From: Epiperipatus broadwayi | Taxonomy: Eukaryota; Onychophora; Udeonychophora; Euonychophora; Peripatidae | Length of the DNA stretch: 64,000 nucleotides | Reading direction: 5' to 3' | NCBI GenBank assembly: GCA_028023455.1 | Contig: JAQFVV010006306.1 | Span: 1,575,001 to 1,639,000 of the forward strand | Shown here: positions 1 through 10,289 of the stretch, one piece after another | Numbering within the stretch: the first letter of the stretch is position 1 | Layout: the number at the start of each line of letters is the position of its first letter | The notes under the pieces: model-generated | The model's database searches: none | The model's input: the letters and a program-made list of their open reading frames with translations, nothing else | Told to the model about the DNA's origin: nothing | Made by a program: the position numbers and the translations under genes

Positions 1-3000
1 AGTAACTTTATGACCATTGATCTTAGCTCATAAACCGAGGAATGTCTTTAATTATAAAAGAAATCTACTCTTATGTTTAAAAAAATAAATAAAAGGAAAT
101 TTGTTTAAAAAAAAAAGAAATACATTTTGAAATATTAAGAAATGTTTTTTTTTTAAAAAAGAGCTCTATTTTAAAAAAATGATTTATCTAAAGAAGAACA
201 GTGAAAGTTAAATAAAAATATATATTATAATTATTTCGCATTTGAACCTAGGATTATAAATATAAAAACGTACTCAGCTGAAGAATTTATTTTTCCAAGG
301 CCAGCTTATACTTATACTTATGCTTATGCTATTTTATTATTTTAATATTTAAAATTATCTTTGAAGATAAAAGAAAGTGAAAATGTTTATTTAAGGAACT
401 GTTGAACATTTGCGTTTTGGAAATCATTGTCATGTTTATAAATATTTTGATTGAAGCTTCGAATTCGGATAGATAACTTAACCTGAATAAATTATCTACA
501 TATTTTTAAATGGAAAAACCATTGCGGAGCTGAAATATGAACTTAAGTTACTTTATTATTATTTTTTATTGTTTGTTTTATTGGTTTTAAAAAAAAAATG
601 AAACCATAAAAATATTTATGCTATATATTTTGTGTAACACTTTTTGCATAAATATACAGGTAAACTAGGGTTATAATTTTAAAACTTAATGGGTTTATTA
701 GAATGAGCAAAAATATTTTGTCATTCTTAAGTCAATTTAGTTGATTTATTAAGCATTACACCAGCTAGTTTCTATTTAATAATTTCATTTATAGAGATTT
801 AAATATCACAGTTTTAGTTTAGTATAAATGGGATGTTTTACTCAATTTTATTTTAAATTTACCAAAGAAGTTTATCAGAGAGTATCCATTCATTTGTTTT
901 ATGAATGTTATATTAATAATAACTACAAATATTTTTATATGCATCGAGAAGTAAATATTCTTGCATTTAATTTGCAATTTTAAAAGTCCACTAGTTTATA
1001 TATATATATTTAGTATGTAATATTTTACTATGTGTGCATCGTGCCTTGCCTAGAAATTTATATGCATTTAATTTTAAAGTATTTCTCATAGTAGTTACTT
1101 GACAGTATATTTTGTTGGTTCAAACATTGAATATAGGTTTTGTATTTTTAAACTTCTTAGGAATAACTTAATTAATTCAGGTGAAGTATATATCTTGCTA
1201 TTAGTTAGTATTTGTTAGCCTCATAGAGTTAGGCGTAGTTAATAATTTTTGAATATGCTTTATGGAGTAGATAAAATCCTCCATCCTTATTGTATTGTAT
1301 TTCCATGATTTGATAGTGCTTGTCCCCAAAAGAGGGTTATTATATTGTATTTTTCAGTGATGATAATCACATTTATAAGCATTGAAAATCCCATGAGGGA
1401 GGATTGTGTTTTCTTGGTGCATTTTCCTATTCCCAGATGTACTGTAGGAGAGTTCCAGACATCTTAGTTTTTGCCTTGAAGTTAGGTATTTTTGAAAGCC
1501 ACCATATTCTTTTCTAGCTCTGAGGAGCCTAGTATTTTTATATATTTTTTGCCTATCATTCATGATGACTTAATGCTAATTCCACCACAGTAGGTGATGT
1601 TGCATTTGTTTTAGATTTATGATGACAAGATATGCTTGTTTGAGGAAATTTATTTCTTCAGGTAGTTGTAGCTAATTTATGGCTCATAGGTATATCAATG
1701 TTTGAATTGTGTTGCTATGATAGTTTTATCATGCACAAGCTAACTAACAATAAGTTATATTTATTTTAAAGTATGTTAAATATGCATATGGTATAAATGG
1801 CAATTCACACATACTAATTTAATATTTTATCCAGAGTTTCACCGCTGGATTTGTAAGTCTGTTACATTATTAACTTTAAAACATGGAGGGAATAATTTTA
1901 TGTGGACTAAATTTATTTAAAAGAGTATAACTGATCTCTGATGAATGAATGTCCCATACACTTAACTTAGTTTTATTTTAAGATTAGCTTAGTCTAATTT
2001 AAAAATATATCATTAGTTTAATATTAGTTATGTCAGTATAACTAGTTGTAGTTTTTAAAATATATGCTTTTCCAACTTAGCGTTTGTTAAGTTTAGAATT
2101 ATAAAATTAAGGTAGGGTTTTAAATACAAACCTAGTTTTGTGTGTTATTCTGATTACTAAATGACACCATAATGTTTTAAATTATTTTAATTAAAAAAAA
2201 TAGATACAGACATTATAATTAAAGTTAAAGATTTTAAAATCTCTAGTTGTTAAAAGAGATTAAAATTGAATAGCCTTTGCCTGTTATTATGTATACTAAT
2301 GTAAACTAAATAAAACTGTTAAAAGTCAAAATACTTATATTAAGTCCTAGTGCAATATTGGCAATGTGTTTGTATTCCATTAAATTTGTAAGAATTTCTA
2401 TTTGTTCTTAATAAGCCAAATTATTATTGTTTCAAAAAGTTTTGTTTTGTTTGTTTTGCTTTTATATGAAAATATATTATTGTCTTGGGTTCCAAATTCA
2501 CAAAATCTTAAGTTTCTAAAGTTTATTAAGTCTTCAATTCAGAAGTTCACAAATATATCATAAAGTTAATTAAATATATTTGATATTGATTTTAAAATTA
2601 TAAAGCCATGCTGAAGTAAGGGATTTTTTTTATATTGAATCACAATAACAGATAATTGCATTATATCAGATACTTAGTTATATTTTTAGTTAAAAGTTTA
2701 TTTTAAATTATCAGTATATCTTTTCAGACTAAAGATTATGCAATATCAGATTAAGAATATAAGTACTTAAGAAGAATATTTTTAATTATTGTTATTTTAA
2801 AGGCTGCACATTATCTTATATTCATTGCACATCATCTGTATCATCTTAAATCTTGTATGTCTAAAGAATTTAATCCATATGCATTTGAGGTCTTTAGTAA
2901 ATTGTCTGTGAGTGTGGGAAAGGCATAATATATATAATGATGAATTAGAGCAAAGGGTACTACAAGTTTGTTATGGAAACATCAAAAGTGCATTAGTCAA

Positions 3001-3160
3001 AAAATTTAAGCTATTATAAAGTAAAAGTCGTTAAGCATTAATATAGAGAGTCTCTTAGTAAATATTCTAGCTTGTCATTAGATTTGGTTATATATATATT
3101 GCCCAGGAAAAATTAAAATACAATATACCAAATAAGGATTTTTTTTTAAAAGTACAACTT
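1..3160. other. AT-rich sequence, no gene recognised
   Basis: Both strands are dense in stops, with homopolymer A/T runs and short TA microsatellites. The only longer open frame (1354-1563, minus) has no recognisable domain and no neighbouring support. I see no coding, RNA or mobile feature here. Confidence 0.6.
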
Positions 3161-3164
3161 ATTT

Positions 3165-4045
3165 TCAGATATATATTAAAATTAAAAATAATTTAAAACA
3201 AAATTGAAATAGACAACTCATTATAAATAAAAATATTATTTAATACATCAATCGAGTTCTCATTCCTTAATGCAACCTTTTAAGGTGTTTCTTTTTACAC
3301 AATTACATGTGATGTGATGCACTCACATCACATGATCAATTATCCTACAACAACTCCCCTCAGTGGACATTGTTTACATTACAATAAATATAATTATATT
3401 AAATATAATTAGTAAAATATATATATGTACATAAAAATGATTAAACTTATTATAGTCCTTTTTGCCCCTATAATATATATATATATATAGAAATAATCTA
3501 AAAAAACAACAACACAATAATAATAATAATCCCTTCCTTCTATTTTCAAAAATTATAACTCTAAAGTTTCCAATAATCTAACAATGCCCACCCCACCTCC
3601 CTAATTATGCTGGATCTTTAATCATGTTTAAACATGGTTAAAGGTCCAGCATAAGTGTGGGGGGGGGGTAATGTTAGATTATTGGCAACCTTAGAGTTAT
3701 AATTTTTAAAAATAGAAGGAATGGATTATTATTATTGTTTTTTTTTATATGTAAATATATATACATATATTATGGGAGGGGGGGCTATAATAAGTTTAAT
3801 CATTTTTATGTACATATGTATCTTTTACTAATTATATTTATTGTAATGTAAATAATGTCCATGGACGGAGGGAGTTGCTGTAGAGGGTCATGTAATTGCG
3901 GAGAGAAAAACATCTTGAAAAGATTTCATTAAGGAATGAAAGATGGATTGATGTATTACATAATATTTTTATTTATAGTGAGTTGTCTATTTCATTTTTG
4001 TTTTAAATTGATTATCATTAATTTTATATATATATAAGGCAACAT
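3165..4045. repeat. Giant near-perfect palindrome (foldback)
   Basis: A long inverted repeat with arms at about 3165-3612 and 3645-4045 and its centre near 3629, where a TTTAAACATGGTTAAAGG-like core turns back on itself. The arms match over AATAATCTAACA/TGTTAGATTATT, TACATAAAAATGATTAAAC and its complement, and AATAGACAACTCA/TGAGTTGTCTATT. Small indels are scattered through both. A transcript from either strand would fold into an ~400-bp hairpin. No ORF is present. It could be a foldback DNA element, a large MITE, or two head-to-head copies of one retroelement; no target duplication could be read with confidence. Confidence 0.75.
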
Positions 4046-4464
4046 TATAGACAAATTTTAACATTGAAATGTGATCATTTAAAATCTTCATATATATATT
4101 ACATTTTTAAAATCTAAAATCATTTTTATTTAGTAATGGAAATTCTTATATATACTTTCTTATACCATATTCTAATTGATTAATGGTTCTAAAACATTTC
4201 ATTTTAATTAATTGAATATTATATCTATGCGCACATATATAGTATACTGTCACGTGTCAAAAATCTCATTACCATTATTTTAGCACGTAGTGTTATTTAT
4301 TTAAAAAATTATTCATAATTACTTCAGCTTTCTCATTGAAGCAAAGAATTACCTTTAAATAAATTTGGATAAATATATTCAGCAAAGTTTAAAATTATAT
4401 CATTATTTGTTACAAACTAAACTGAAGATTGATTTTCATTTTTTTTTTTTGTTTCCGGTTTTAT

Positions 4465-5406
4465 TTAATTAGTTTTTAAGGGATAAAAAATGTGATGAAT
4501 TGTTGTATAAAATTTTTTATTCCTCGCTGTCAAAACAATTGGATTGATGGCAGCATGGCTATATGCTAAAATCCATAGGGGTCGTGTTATATTTCGAGGA
4601 AAATCAAAAAAGAATGTAAATAAAACTAATCCAGAGCCTGGAATCCAACACATTGAATATACTGCAAATAAAATAATTAACGTTAAAGTAGCTCGAACGT
4701 TTTCTGATTTTCGTTTTTCTGCTGCTAACGATTTAACGGCATTATCTTTGACCATTTCAATAAGATTTTTCTGTGATTCAAAAATCTTTTTAAGAACTTT
4801 ATAATAACAAATACCGATTATAAATACACTAGGGACATTAAAAGCAAAAAGATAAAAAGCACAAAAGTAAAACGAATTTATATCACGGCCTAAAAAGCAT
4901 TCCCCAACAACAGGGTTATAATCGTATTTGCCCACTCCCATATAAGGAACTGAGCTAAATAAAAGAGCTATAATCCAGCATAATGGTATTAAAATTCGAA
5001 TATTTTTTTTGGTAAAAATTTTATCGGTAATTGCAGCGTCTCTACATACAGTGAAATATCTATTCACAGCAATGCACATTAGAGTAAGCATTGATTGTGA
5101 AATACAAAGGAACAATCCATAACTCAAAAAGGAACACAATGGATGATAAACAGCATTGTCTTGAATCCATTCAAAATAGGCAAAATGAGAATAAATAATA
5201 CAGCAGCAGATAAAATCACCTGCTGCCAAATTTCCTACAAATTTATTAGGAGTTGATTGCAATTGTTTATTTATTATTATGGAAATTAATATTAACAAGT
5301 TTCCCAAAGTTCCTACTGCAGATAAAAAAACGAATGCCCCAGTTCCAAAATATACCATTCCGATACTGAAATGAATTGTTGAATTTATTGTTGAATTTCC
5401 TGTCAT
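4465..5406 (-). CDS. Class A (rhodopsin-like) GPCR, melatonin/Tre1-like group, intronless
   Basis: A 313-residue uninterrupted frame with seven hydrophobic segments, so a plasma-membrane receptor. Landmarks: two N-terminal glycosylation sequons (N4, N8), TM1 N36 in LGN, TM2 LAAGD with D64, extracellular Cys91 (expected disulfide to Cys170 in loop 2), NRY at 115-117 at the end of TM3 in place of DRY, W144 in TM4, P192 in TM5, CWIP at 253-256 in TM6, and NPIVL at 288-292 in TM7 where NPxxY is usual. A basic, charged third intracellular loop lies around 205-238. NRY together with CWIPG is typical of the melatonin-receptor/Tre1/moody-type group; the ligand cannot be inferred. The length is complete for a short-tailed receptor and the first Met precedes the sequons. 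No intron is visible, so it is a single-exon gene or an old retrocopy. The Y-to-L change in NPxxY is unusual. It is the only convincingly intact protein gene here. Confidence 0.85.
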   Translation of the reverse strand: MTGNSTINSTIHFSIGMVYFGTGAFVFLSAVGTLGNLLILISIIINKQLQSTPNKFVGNLAAGDFICCCIIYSHFAYFEWIQDNAVYHPLCSFLSYGLFLCISQSMLTLMCIAVNRYFTVCRDAAITDKIFTKKNIRILIPLCWIIALLFSSVPYMGVGKYDYNPVVGECFLGRDINSFYFCAFYLFAFNVPSVFIIGICYYKVLKKIFESQKNLIEMVKDNAVKSLAAEKRKSENVRATLTLIILFAVYSMCWIPGSGLVLFTFFFDFPRNITRPLWILAYSHAAINPIVLTARNKKFYTTIHHIFYPLKTN

Positions 5407-6119
5407 TTCTTGTTTATATGCTCATAAGGTCTCATTTAAATATTCCCCTGCAACCACTAGTTTTATATCTGCAAATTAAAATTATACAGTATAAATACTA
5501 ACAAAAACCAATGAGCATTCACACAAGCACATATACCTTACCCTAAAGAAATACAATAATTGATATCTCAATTAAAAACTATTAGGCATCTGTGAAGAAA
5601 ATCTAGGGTATTTTTGTGACCAACCAAAAAACTCAACATGTTGATTTTATATTGCCAAACAGCCCATTCCATATTAAGATGATCATATGTACTGGTTTTA
5701 CCAGTATAGGACTGTTTTTCTGGCCATTGGTTCTGATTAGTTGTGAAATGTAACCAGTACTGTTTAGGCATTATAAATACTTTTGTATCTTTTTTTATTA
5801 AAACCATTTTGTTCTAACACCACCTCTGGTTCTTTTGTTGTATTCCTTCACTTAAAGACTAAAAAAGATAAGCATACTTCATAATATTGTTTCAACTTAT
5901 ATTCTAAGATAGCGACTATTCTTGTGCTATGTGAATTATTTCAAATGTTCTGGTTTCAAAGTTGAAAAAAAAAAAGAAGGTAACTTTATCCTATATGAAT
6001 AAATATATTCTTAATAACACAATGACAAAAACATATAAAATGGACATAAAAATGTACTTTAGTTCTTTTGAAACCTCAGAAAAAAAATCAAAAAATCTGC
6101 TTTCAGTTACTAACAAACT
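5407..6119. other. Upstream flank of the GPCR, nothing recognised
   Basis: AT-rich non-coding sequence upstream of the receptor start codon. It would contain the promoter and 5' leader if the gene is active, but no specific element can be defended. The short frame at 5568-5807 (minus) has no recognisable domain. Confidence 0.5.
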
Positions 6120-6234
6120 TTTTTTTTAATTAAACAGAGCAAAACTCTCCATACAGTATTGCCACCTGTGCCAAACAGAGTAATCAATGGATGCCAGAAG
6201 GCTTGTGCATAAAATCCCTATCCAATGCCTACTC

Positions 6235-6293
6235 ATCCAATATCCCCAGACTAGTTTCTGGCTTGTGGCCTTCGTCAGTGAGGAGCTTTGGAT
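6235..6293 (-). ncRNA. Hammerhead ribozyme in the inverted arm of A1
   Basis: Mirror copy of the ribozyme at 6768-6826, read on the minus strand, with the same core bases (CTGACGA, GAAA, CTAGTC) and the same helix I halves (ATCCAA...TTGGAT and TCCTCA/TGGGGA equivalents). Because it is inverted relative to the other, transcripts of the locus could carry a ribozyme on either strand. Confidence 0.72.
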
Positions 6294-6767
6294 CTGAGAG
6301 CACTGCATCTAGATCTTAGGATCTAATGCAACCCTCTAGCAAACACCTTTTATCTCTACTTAACTACAAAACTATGAGAATGAAATTGAAAACACAAAAA
6401 ATATTTTCAATCTAAGCTCATTAGCTCTGTTTAGCACAGGTGGCAATACTGTATGGAGAGTTTTGCTCTGTTTATCAACAACTAATGTGCTAGTATAGGA
6501 AATGTGATCATGTGATGCTTAATGGTTTAACACCAATCCTGCCTAATAGGATAGTGGTGGCTATGGTTGTAAAAGAGCCAAAGACACCAAAATGTATGGG
6601 TGCTGAACTGAGTTCAGACCCATATGACTATATAAGCTATTGAGCTTAGATTGAAAATATTTTTTGTGTTTTCAATTTCATTCTCATAGTTTTGTAGTTA
6701 AGTAGAGATAAAAGGTGGTTGCTAGAGGGTTGCATTAGATCCTAAGATCTAGATGCAGTGCTCTCAG

Positions 6768-6826
6768 ATCCAAAGCTCCTCACTGACGAAGGCCACAAGC
6801 CAGAAACTAGTCTGGGGATATTGGAT
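6768..6826 (+). ncRNA. Type-I hammerhead ribozyme of family A (best copy)
   Basis: Elements in order: ATCCAA (6768-6773) and TCCTCA (outer and inner 5' halves of helix I), core CTGACGA (6783-6789), a short stem-loop II (GGC-CACAA-GCC, with an A/A at its base), core GAAA (6803-6806), palindromic helix III A-CTAG-T, cleavage nucleotide C at 6812, then TGGGGA (6813-6818) and TTGGAT (6821-6826), which complete helix I. TCCTCA/TGGGGA pairs over 6 bp with one G-U and ATCCAA/TTGGAT over 6 bp, separated by an internal loop. All invariant hammerhead core residues are present. The self-complementary ACTAGT helix III is too short to be stable alone and suggests the dimeric mode known for Penelope and retrozyme hammerheads. 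Activity is untested. Confidence 0.8.
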
Positions 6827-7176
6827 GAGTAGGCATTGGATAGGGATTTTATGCACAAGCCTTCTGGCATCCATTGATTACTCTGTTTAGCACAGGTGGC
6901 AATACTGTATGGAGAGTTTTGCTCTGTTTATCAACAACTAATGTGCTAGTATAGGAAATGTGATCATGTGATGCTTAATGGGTTTTTTTTAATTCTGAAT
7001 TTTGTAGGTCAGATATTTAACTTTGTAAATAATGCTTCAAAATGTTAGAAAATTGGTAGAAATATCAGACAAAAGTAAAATTAAAGAAAACTGTAAAATA
7101 ATGTTCAATGGCTTTTTTTATTATTTTTTAAAATAATAAAGATTAATAGTAATGAATTAGAAAAAGATAGTGACAA

Positions 7177-7297
7177 ATGTCTTCACTAAAAACCACAAGC
7201 TAGAAACTAATCTGACGATATTGGATAATAAGGCACTAGATAGTATTGATTCCTCTGGCTTGCACTGTGTGGCGCTACTGTACAGAGAGTTTGTTTA
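7177..7297 (+). mobile_element. Family A fragment A9 (decayed 3' part)
   Basis: Begins in the ribozyme region (CACTAAAAACCACAAGC, AGAAACTAATCT) and runs through the conserved tail GGCTTGCACTGTGTGGCGCTACTGTACAGAGAG. It abuts LINE sequence immediately downstream. The ribozyme core is damaged (CTGACGA has become CACTAAA). Confidence 0.75.
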
Positions 7298-8415
7298 AGG
7301 CTCGAACGGGATCTGTAGCTACAAAAGAATATACATGTAAATGGAAAAATATGGGTGATTTATTTTGTAAATTATGTAAGGAAGGAATAGAAAATATTAG
7401 GCATTTGTTAATTGAATGGAAATGTTTGAAAACAGAAAGGGTACATATAATGAAGTTGTGGAAAAATAAATATGAAAAAAAAGTGTGATTATAGTAAAAA
7501 GATATTAGATTACTTAGAAAAAGCTCAATGGGAAGTAGGAAGACATGCATTGGATGCAGAAGTATGGACAGCAAGGGAGGCAATTCAAGGACAAATGGGA
7601 TGGTCAAGTTTTTATATGAGAGATGCAAAAAGTAAAATGAAAATGTTTGATAGATTGCAGTTTATGGATAATAAAAGAATAGCTAAAATAGTATTTAATT
7701 GGGTTATGAGTAAAGAGCAGGTAATGCGATATGCAAAAGATTTGGATAAAGAATTTATATCAGTATATTTGTACAAAAGATGGGATGATTGTGTTAAGAG
7801 GATTATTGAGTATTATAGTAGTAAGGAATGGGATAAAAGAATAAATTTATTAATAAAGACTAGGGAGTTAGAGAGATGGAGAAATAGTATGGAGAGTAAA
7901 AAGAGTTTAAATATATATAGAAATAAACAGAATATTAGGTGTGAGTTAATATAAGATAATAGTAAGGAAAGTAAATTATTGTTTAAGGCTTGAATGGGAT
8001 CTTTAGCTACAAAAGAATATACATGTAAATGGAAAAATATGGGTGATTTATTTTGTAAATTATGTAAGGAAGGAATAGAAAATATTAGACATTTGTTAAT
8101 TGAATGTAAATGTTTGAAAACAGAAAGGGTACATATAATGAAGTTGTGGAAAAATAAATATGAAAAGAGTGATTATGCAGAAAGTGAATTATTGGTTTTT
8201 ATGCTGGGTTTGGGAAAAGATAAGGGGGATTTAGATATAAAGGTTATAGAGTTGATAAAGATTATGTTGTGGAAATGGGATAGAGCAGATTATGGGTAAA
8301 TTTAGAATGGGGAATGTAAAATAAAGTGGCTAACAGGTTTATCTGGGCATAATTGCTGAGATATTCTTGACTTCGTTTAAGGAGAAGCCATAATACATCA
8401 CATCACATTTCTGTT
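7298..8415 (+). pseudogene. Non-LTR retrotransposon (LINE) 3' fragment with duplicated zinc-binding tail
   Basis: A broken C-terminal piece of a LINE polyprotein. A lysine-rich frame at 7472-7954 runs to a stop, resumes (LLFKA, stop, MGSLATKEY) and continues to 8299. The tail holds a Cys-Cys-His-Cys motif of the type found after LINE reverse transcriptases: CKLC, then IRHLLIEC. The same tail occurs at about 7298-7490 and 7979-8170, so a truncated copy sits directly upstream of a longer one, the two diverging after the shared GTGATTAT. The 3' UTR ends in CATCACATCACAT near 8410, shared with the minus-strand copy at 37966-38440. No catalytic RT residues remain, so the element is dead. Clade is uncertain. 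Confidence 0.75.
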
Positions 8416-8949
8416 TCCACAGTCCCAATGTTATGCGTGACTTTTTTTTAGCTAAAAAGATATTATTGTGCTCAAACATCCATCTTATGCTTCTAATTTA
8501 GCTGCTGCTGATTTTTTTTTTGGCTGTTTTCAAAATTAATGTTAGTTATAAAAAGAGCATATAATAGTTTAAGACATCCATATGTTTGTAACAAATTTTC
8601 TGAAGATGATTCTGGTGGAAGACTTCAAAAACAATTTTACAAACATTTCCAACCGTGTATTGATTCACAAGAAGACTATTTTCATTAATCAAATAATAAA
8701 AACAACAGAAGAATAATGTCTTGTGCTTTTATTTTATATCAGTCACCTATTTACTGGAACATACTGTGCATATTGGGGCAAATTGTCTTACCACAACATA
8801 ATTGATAAATAATCTTGATAGTTTGTGAGCATATATGTTTAAAGTACATAAAAAAATGAATGTATACATACAAAATTATTTCAATAAATATTATGAATAA
8901 TGTTGAAATTTAATAAAAATTAAGTAAGTAATAATTCTTTTGCTTAAGT

Positions 8950-9105
8950 GTGTGTATGGTTTATGTAATGATTTTTATTTCTTTTCTTAATTTATCTGAA
9001 AGCACTGTGGATGGTAAGCACCACAGTCATTGCTATGGTGATCATCATCAAAAGTTCAGACAGCTAAATTAAGAAAAGAAAAATCACTTTGCAAAGCATA
9101 CATAT
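8950..9105. repeat. Short inverted repeat (hairpin)
   Basis: The left arm around 8970-8998 (TTTTTATTTCTTTTCTTAAT) is complementary to the right arm around 9061-9087 (AAATTAAGAAAAGAAAAATC), enclosing a ~60-bp loop with a second small inversion (GCACTGTGG/CCACAGT). It may be a small foldback element; it abuts a family G repeat. Confidence 0.55.
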
Positions 9106-9941
9106 ATTTTTATTGTTAAAAGAAGGTTGCCTGACCCAGGTTGAGATTGTTGATTATTAAGCCAATAAACATCACATGATCACCATTTCTTAAGCTTGCT
9201 TATAACTGTTATTAAAACAGGCAAAACTCTATGTGTATTGCCACTCAGTGCAAGCCAAAATGTATGGGTACTGAACTGAGTTCAGACCTATATGACTATA
9301 TAAGCTAATGAGCTTGTATTGAAAATATTATAGTGTTTTCAATTTAAGATTCATAGTTTTGTAGTTATGTAGAGATAAAAGGTGGCTGCTGGAGGGTTGC
9401 ATTAGATCCTAAGATCTAGGTGCAATGCTCTCAGATCCAAGGCTCTTCATTGACGAAGGCCACAAGCCAAAACCTAGTCTGGGGATATTGGATAAATAGG
9501 CCCTAGATGGGGATTTTATGCAAAGCCTTCTGGCATCCACTGATTACTCTGGCTTGCACTGAATGGCAATATGTATAGAGTTGTCTATTTTAATAACTGT
9601 CGATTATTATTAATATTGGGAAGTTTAAATATTCACTGGTTTTAATGATTACTTATAAACTCATTTAGCCTTGAGCATTATTACATTTATTATTTAAGCA
9701 ATACTTTGGGTACAATTTGGAAATTATAATTGCAGTTTGTAATGATATATTTGACTATTTATTAGTCTGTGCTCAGAACAGGTTATATTAACCTTTTTAA
9801 GGAGATTTACCTAAACTTTTATATCAATAATTTCAATCTCTGTGGTCAAATTGCAATCTTTAGTGTCTATATAAATATGTTGGACCATAAATAAAGATGA
9901 TCTTTCACATTTATTGTTGAAAGAAGATTACCTTGACAACA
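9105..9941 (+). mobile_element. Family G repeat, interrupted by a family A insertion
   Basis: Family G is a protein-less repeat of about 365 bp, recognised by GGTTGCCTTGACAAC and GACTGGTTTTTAATGATT motifs. Here it begins at ~9105 (GTTAAAAGAAGGTTGCC), is split by family A copy A2 (about 9160-9600), and continues to a second start (GTTGAAAGAAGATTACC) near 9911. Removing A2 leaves a start-to-start distance of about 365 bp. Other copies are at 54450-54655, 60310-60645 and 61440-61910. Mechanism unknown; the tandem, terminally repeated layout resembles families A and T. Confidence 0.65.
9160..9600 (+). mobile_element. Family A element A2, nested in family G
   Basis: A short inverted tip (minus sense, about 9166-9255: ATCACATGATCACC through CAAAACTCT) is joined to a sense copy from about 9258 to 9590, including the internal TATA-like CTATATAAGC and the ribozyme region (9435-9491). 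The ribozyme core is decayed: TTGACGA for CTGACGA and CAAAA for GAAA. GATTATTA occurs on both sides (9152-9159, 9602-9609) and may be a target duplication. Confidence 0.75.
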
Positions 9942-10289
9942 TGCTAAGGGAAAATTAATATTATGTAAGTAAGTAATAACATTTTTTTAATATTTTGAAA
10001 TAGTTTAAAATTAAACATTTTCTTCGATAAATATATTTTTAAAATTTATTCTGATTTTAACAAAAATTATTGTAAACCTAAATTATCCATGCGACAAAAG
10101 AGAAAGACAAAAGAGAAAAACAGTTTTATCGCAACAAAGTCACTGCTTTAATGCATATGCTATTATAAGATTTAATTTCAATATATTTTGTGCTTAAAAG
10201 GAGATGAAAAAAAAAATATTAATTAAGAAATTATTTTTTTGTTTCTTAATCAAAAGAACATAAACTCAGTAATTTTTGATTTACTTTCA
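9942..10289. other. AT-rich spacer, nothing recognised
   Basis: No frames, repeats or motifs could be supported between family G and the Gypsy remnant. Confidence 0.5.

Larger units (their letters stand above)
6132..6982 (+). mobile_element. Family A element A1: retrozyme-like, inverted arm plus 1.2 tandem units
   Basis: The best copy of family A. It starts with an inverted partial copy (minus, 6132-6424), followed by a sense unit from 6425. The sequence beginning CTCTGTTTAGCACAGG at 6425 recurs at 6881, giving a 456-bp monomer and a ~100-bp terminal direct repeat. The inverted arm and the sense unit are almost identical over ~290 bp, so the insertion is recent. The whole composite is bounded by TTTTTTTTAATT at 6120-6131 and 6983-6994, a plausible 12-bp target duplication, although low in complexity. 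No ORF is present. Inside the unit a TATA-like ACTATATAAGC lies near 6628 and a full hammerhead ribozyme at 6768-6826. At least eight further copies occur in the window on both strands. Interpretation as a non-autonomous retrozyme is inferred from the ribozyme, tandem units and absence of coding sequence. Confidence 0.8.

Noticed and set aside
1354-1563. 69-residue minus frame rich in Arg/Lys
   Set aside because: No domain, no neighbouring support, short enough to arise by chance.
4544-4804. Plus-strand frame opposite the GPCR
   Set aside because: Shadow of the receptor gene; the minus frame has all seven TM landmarks.
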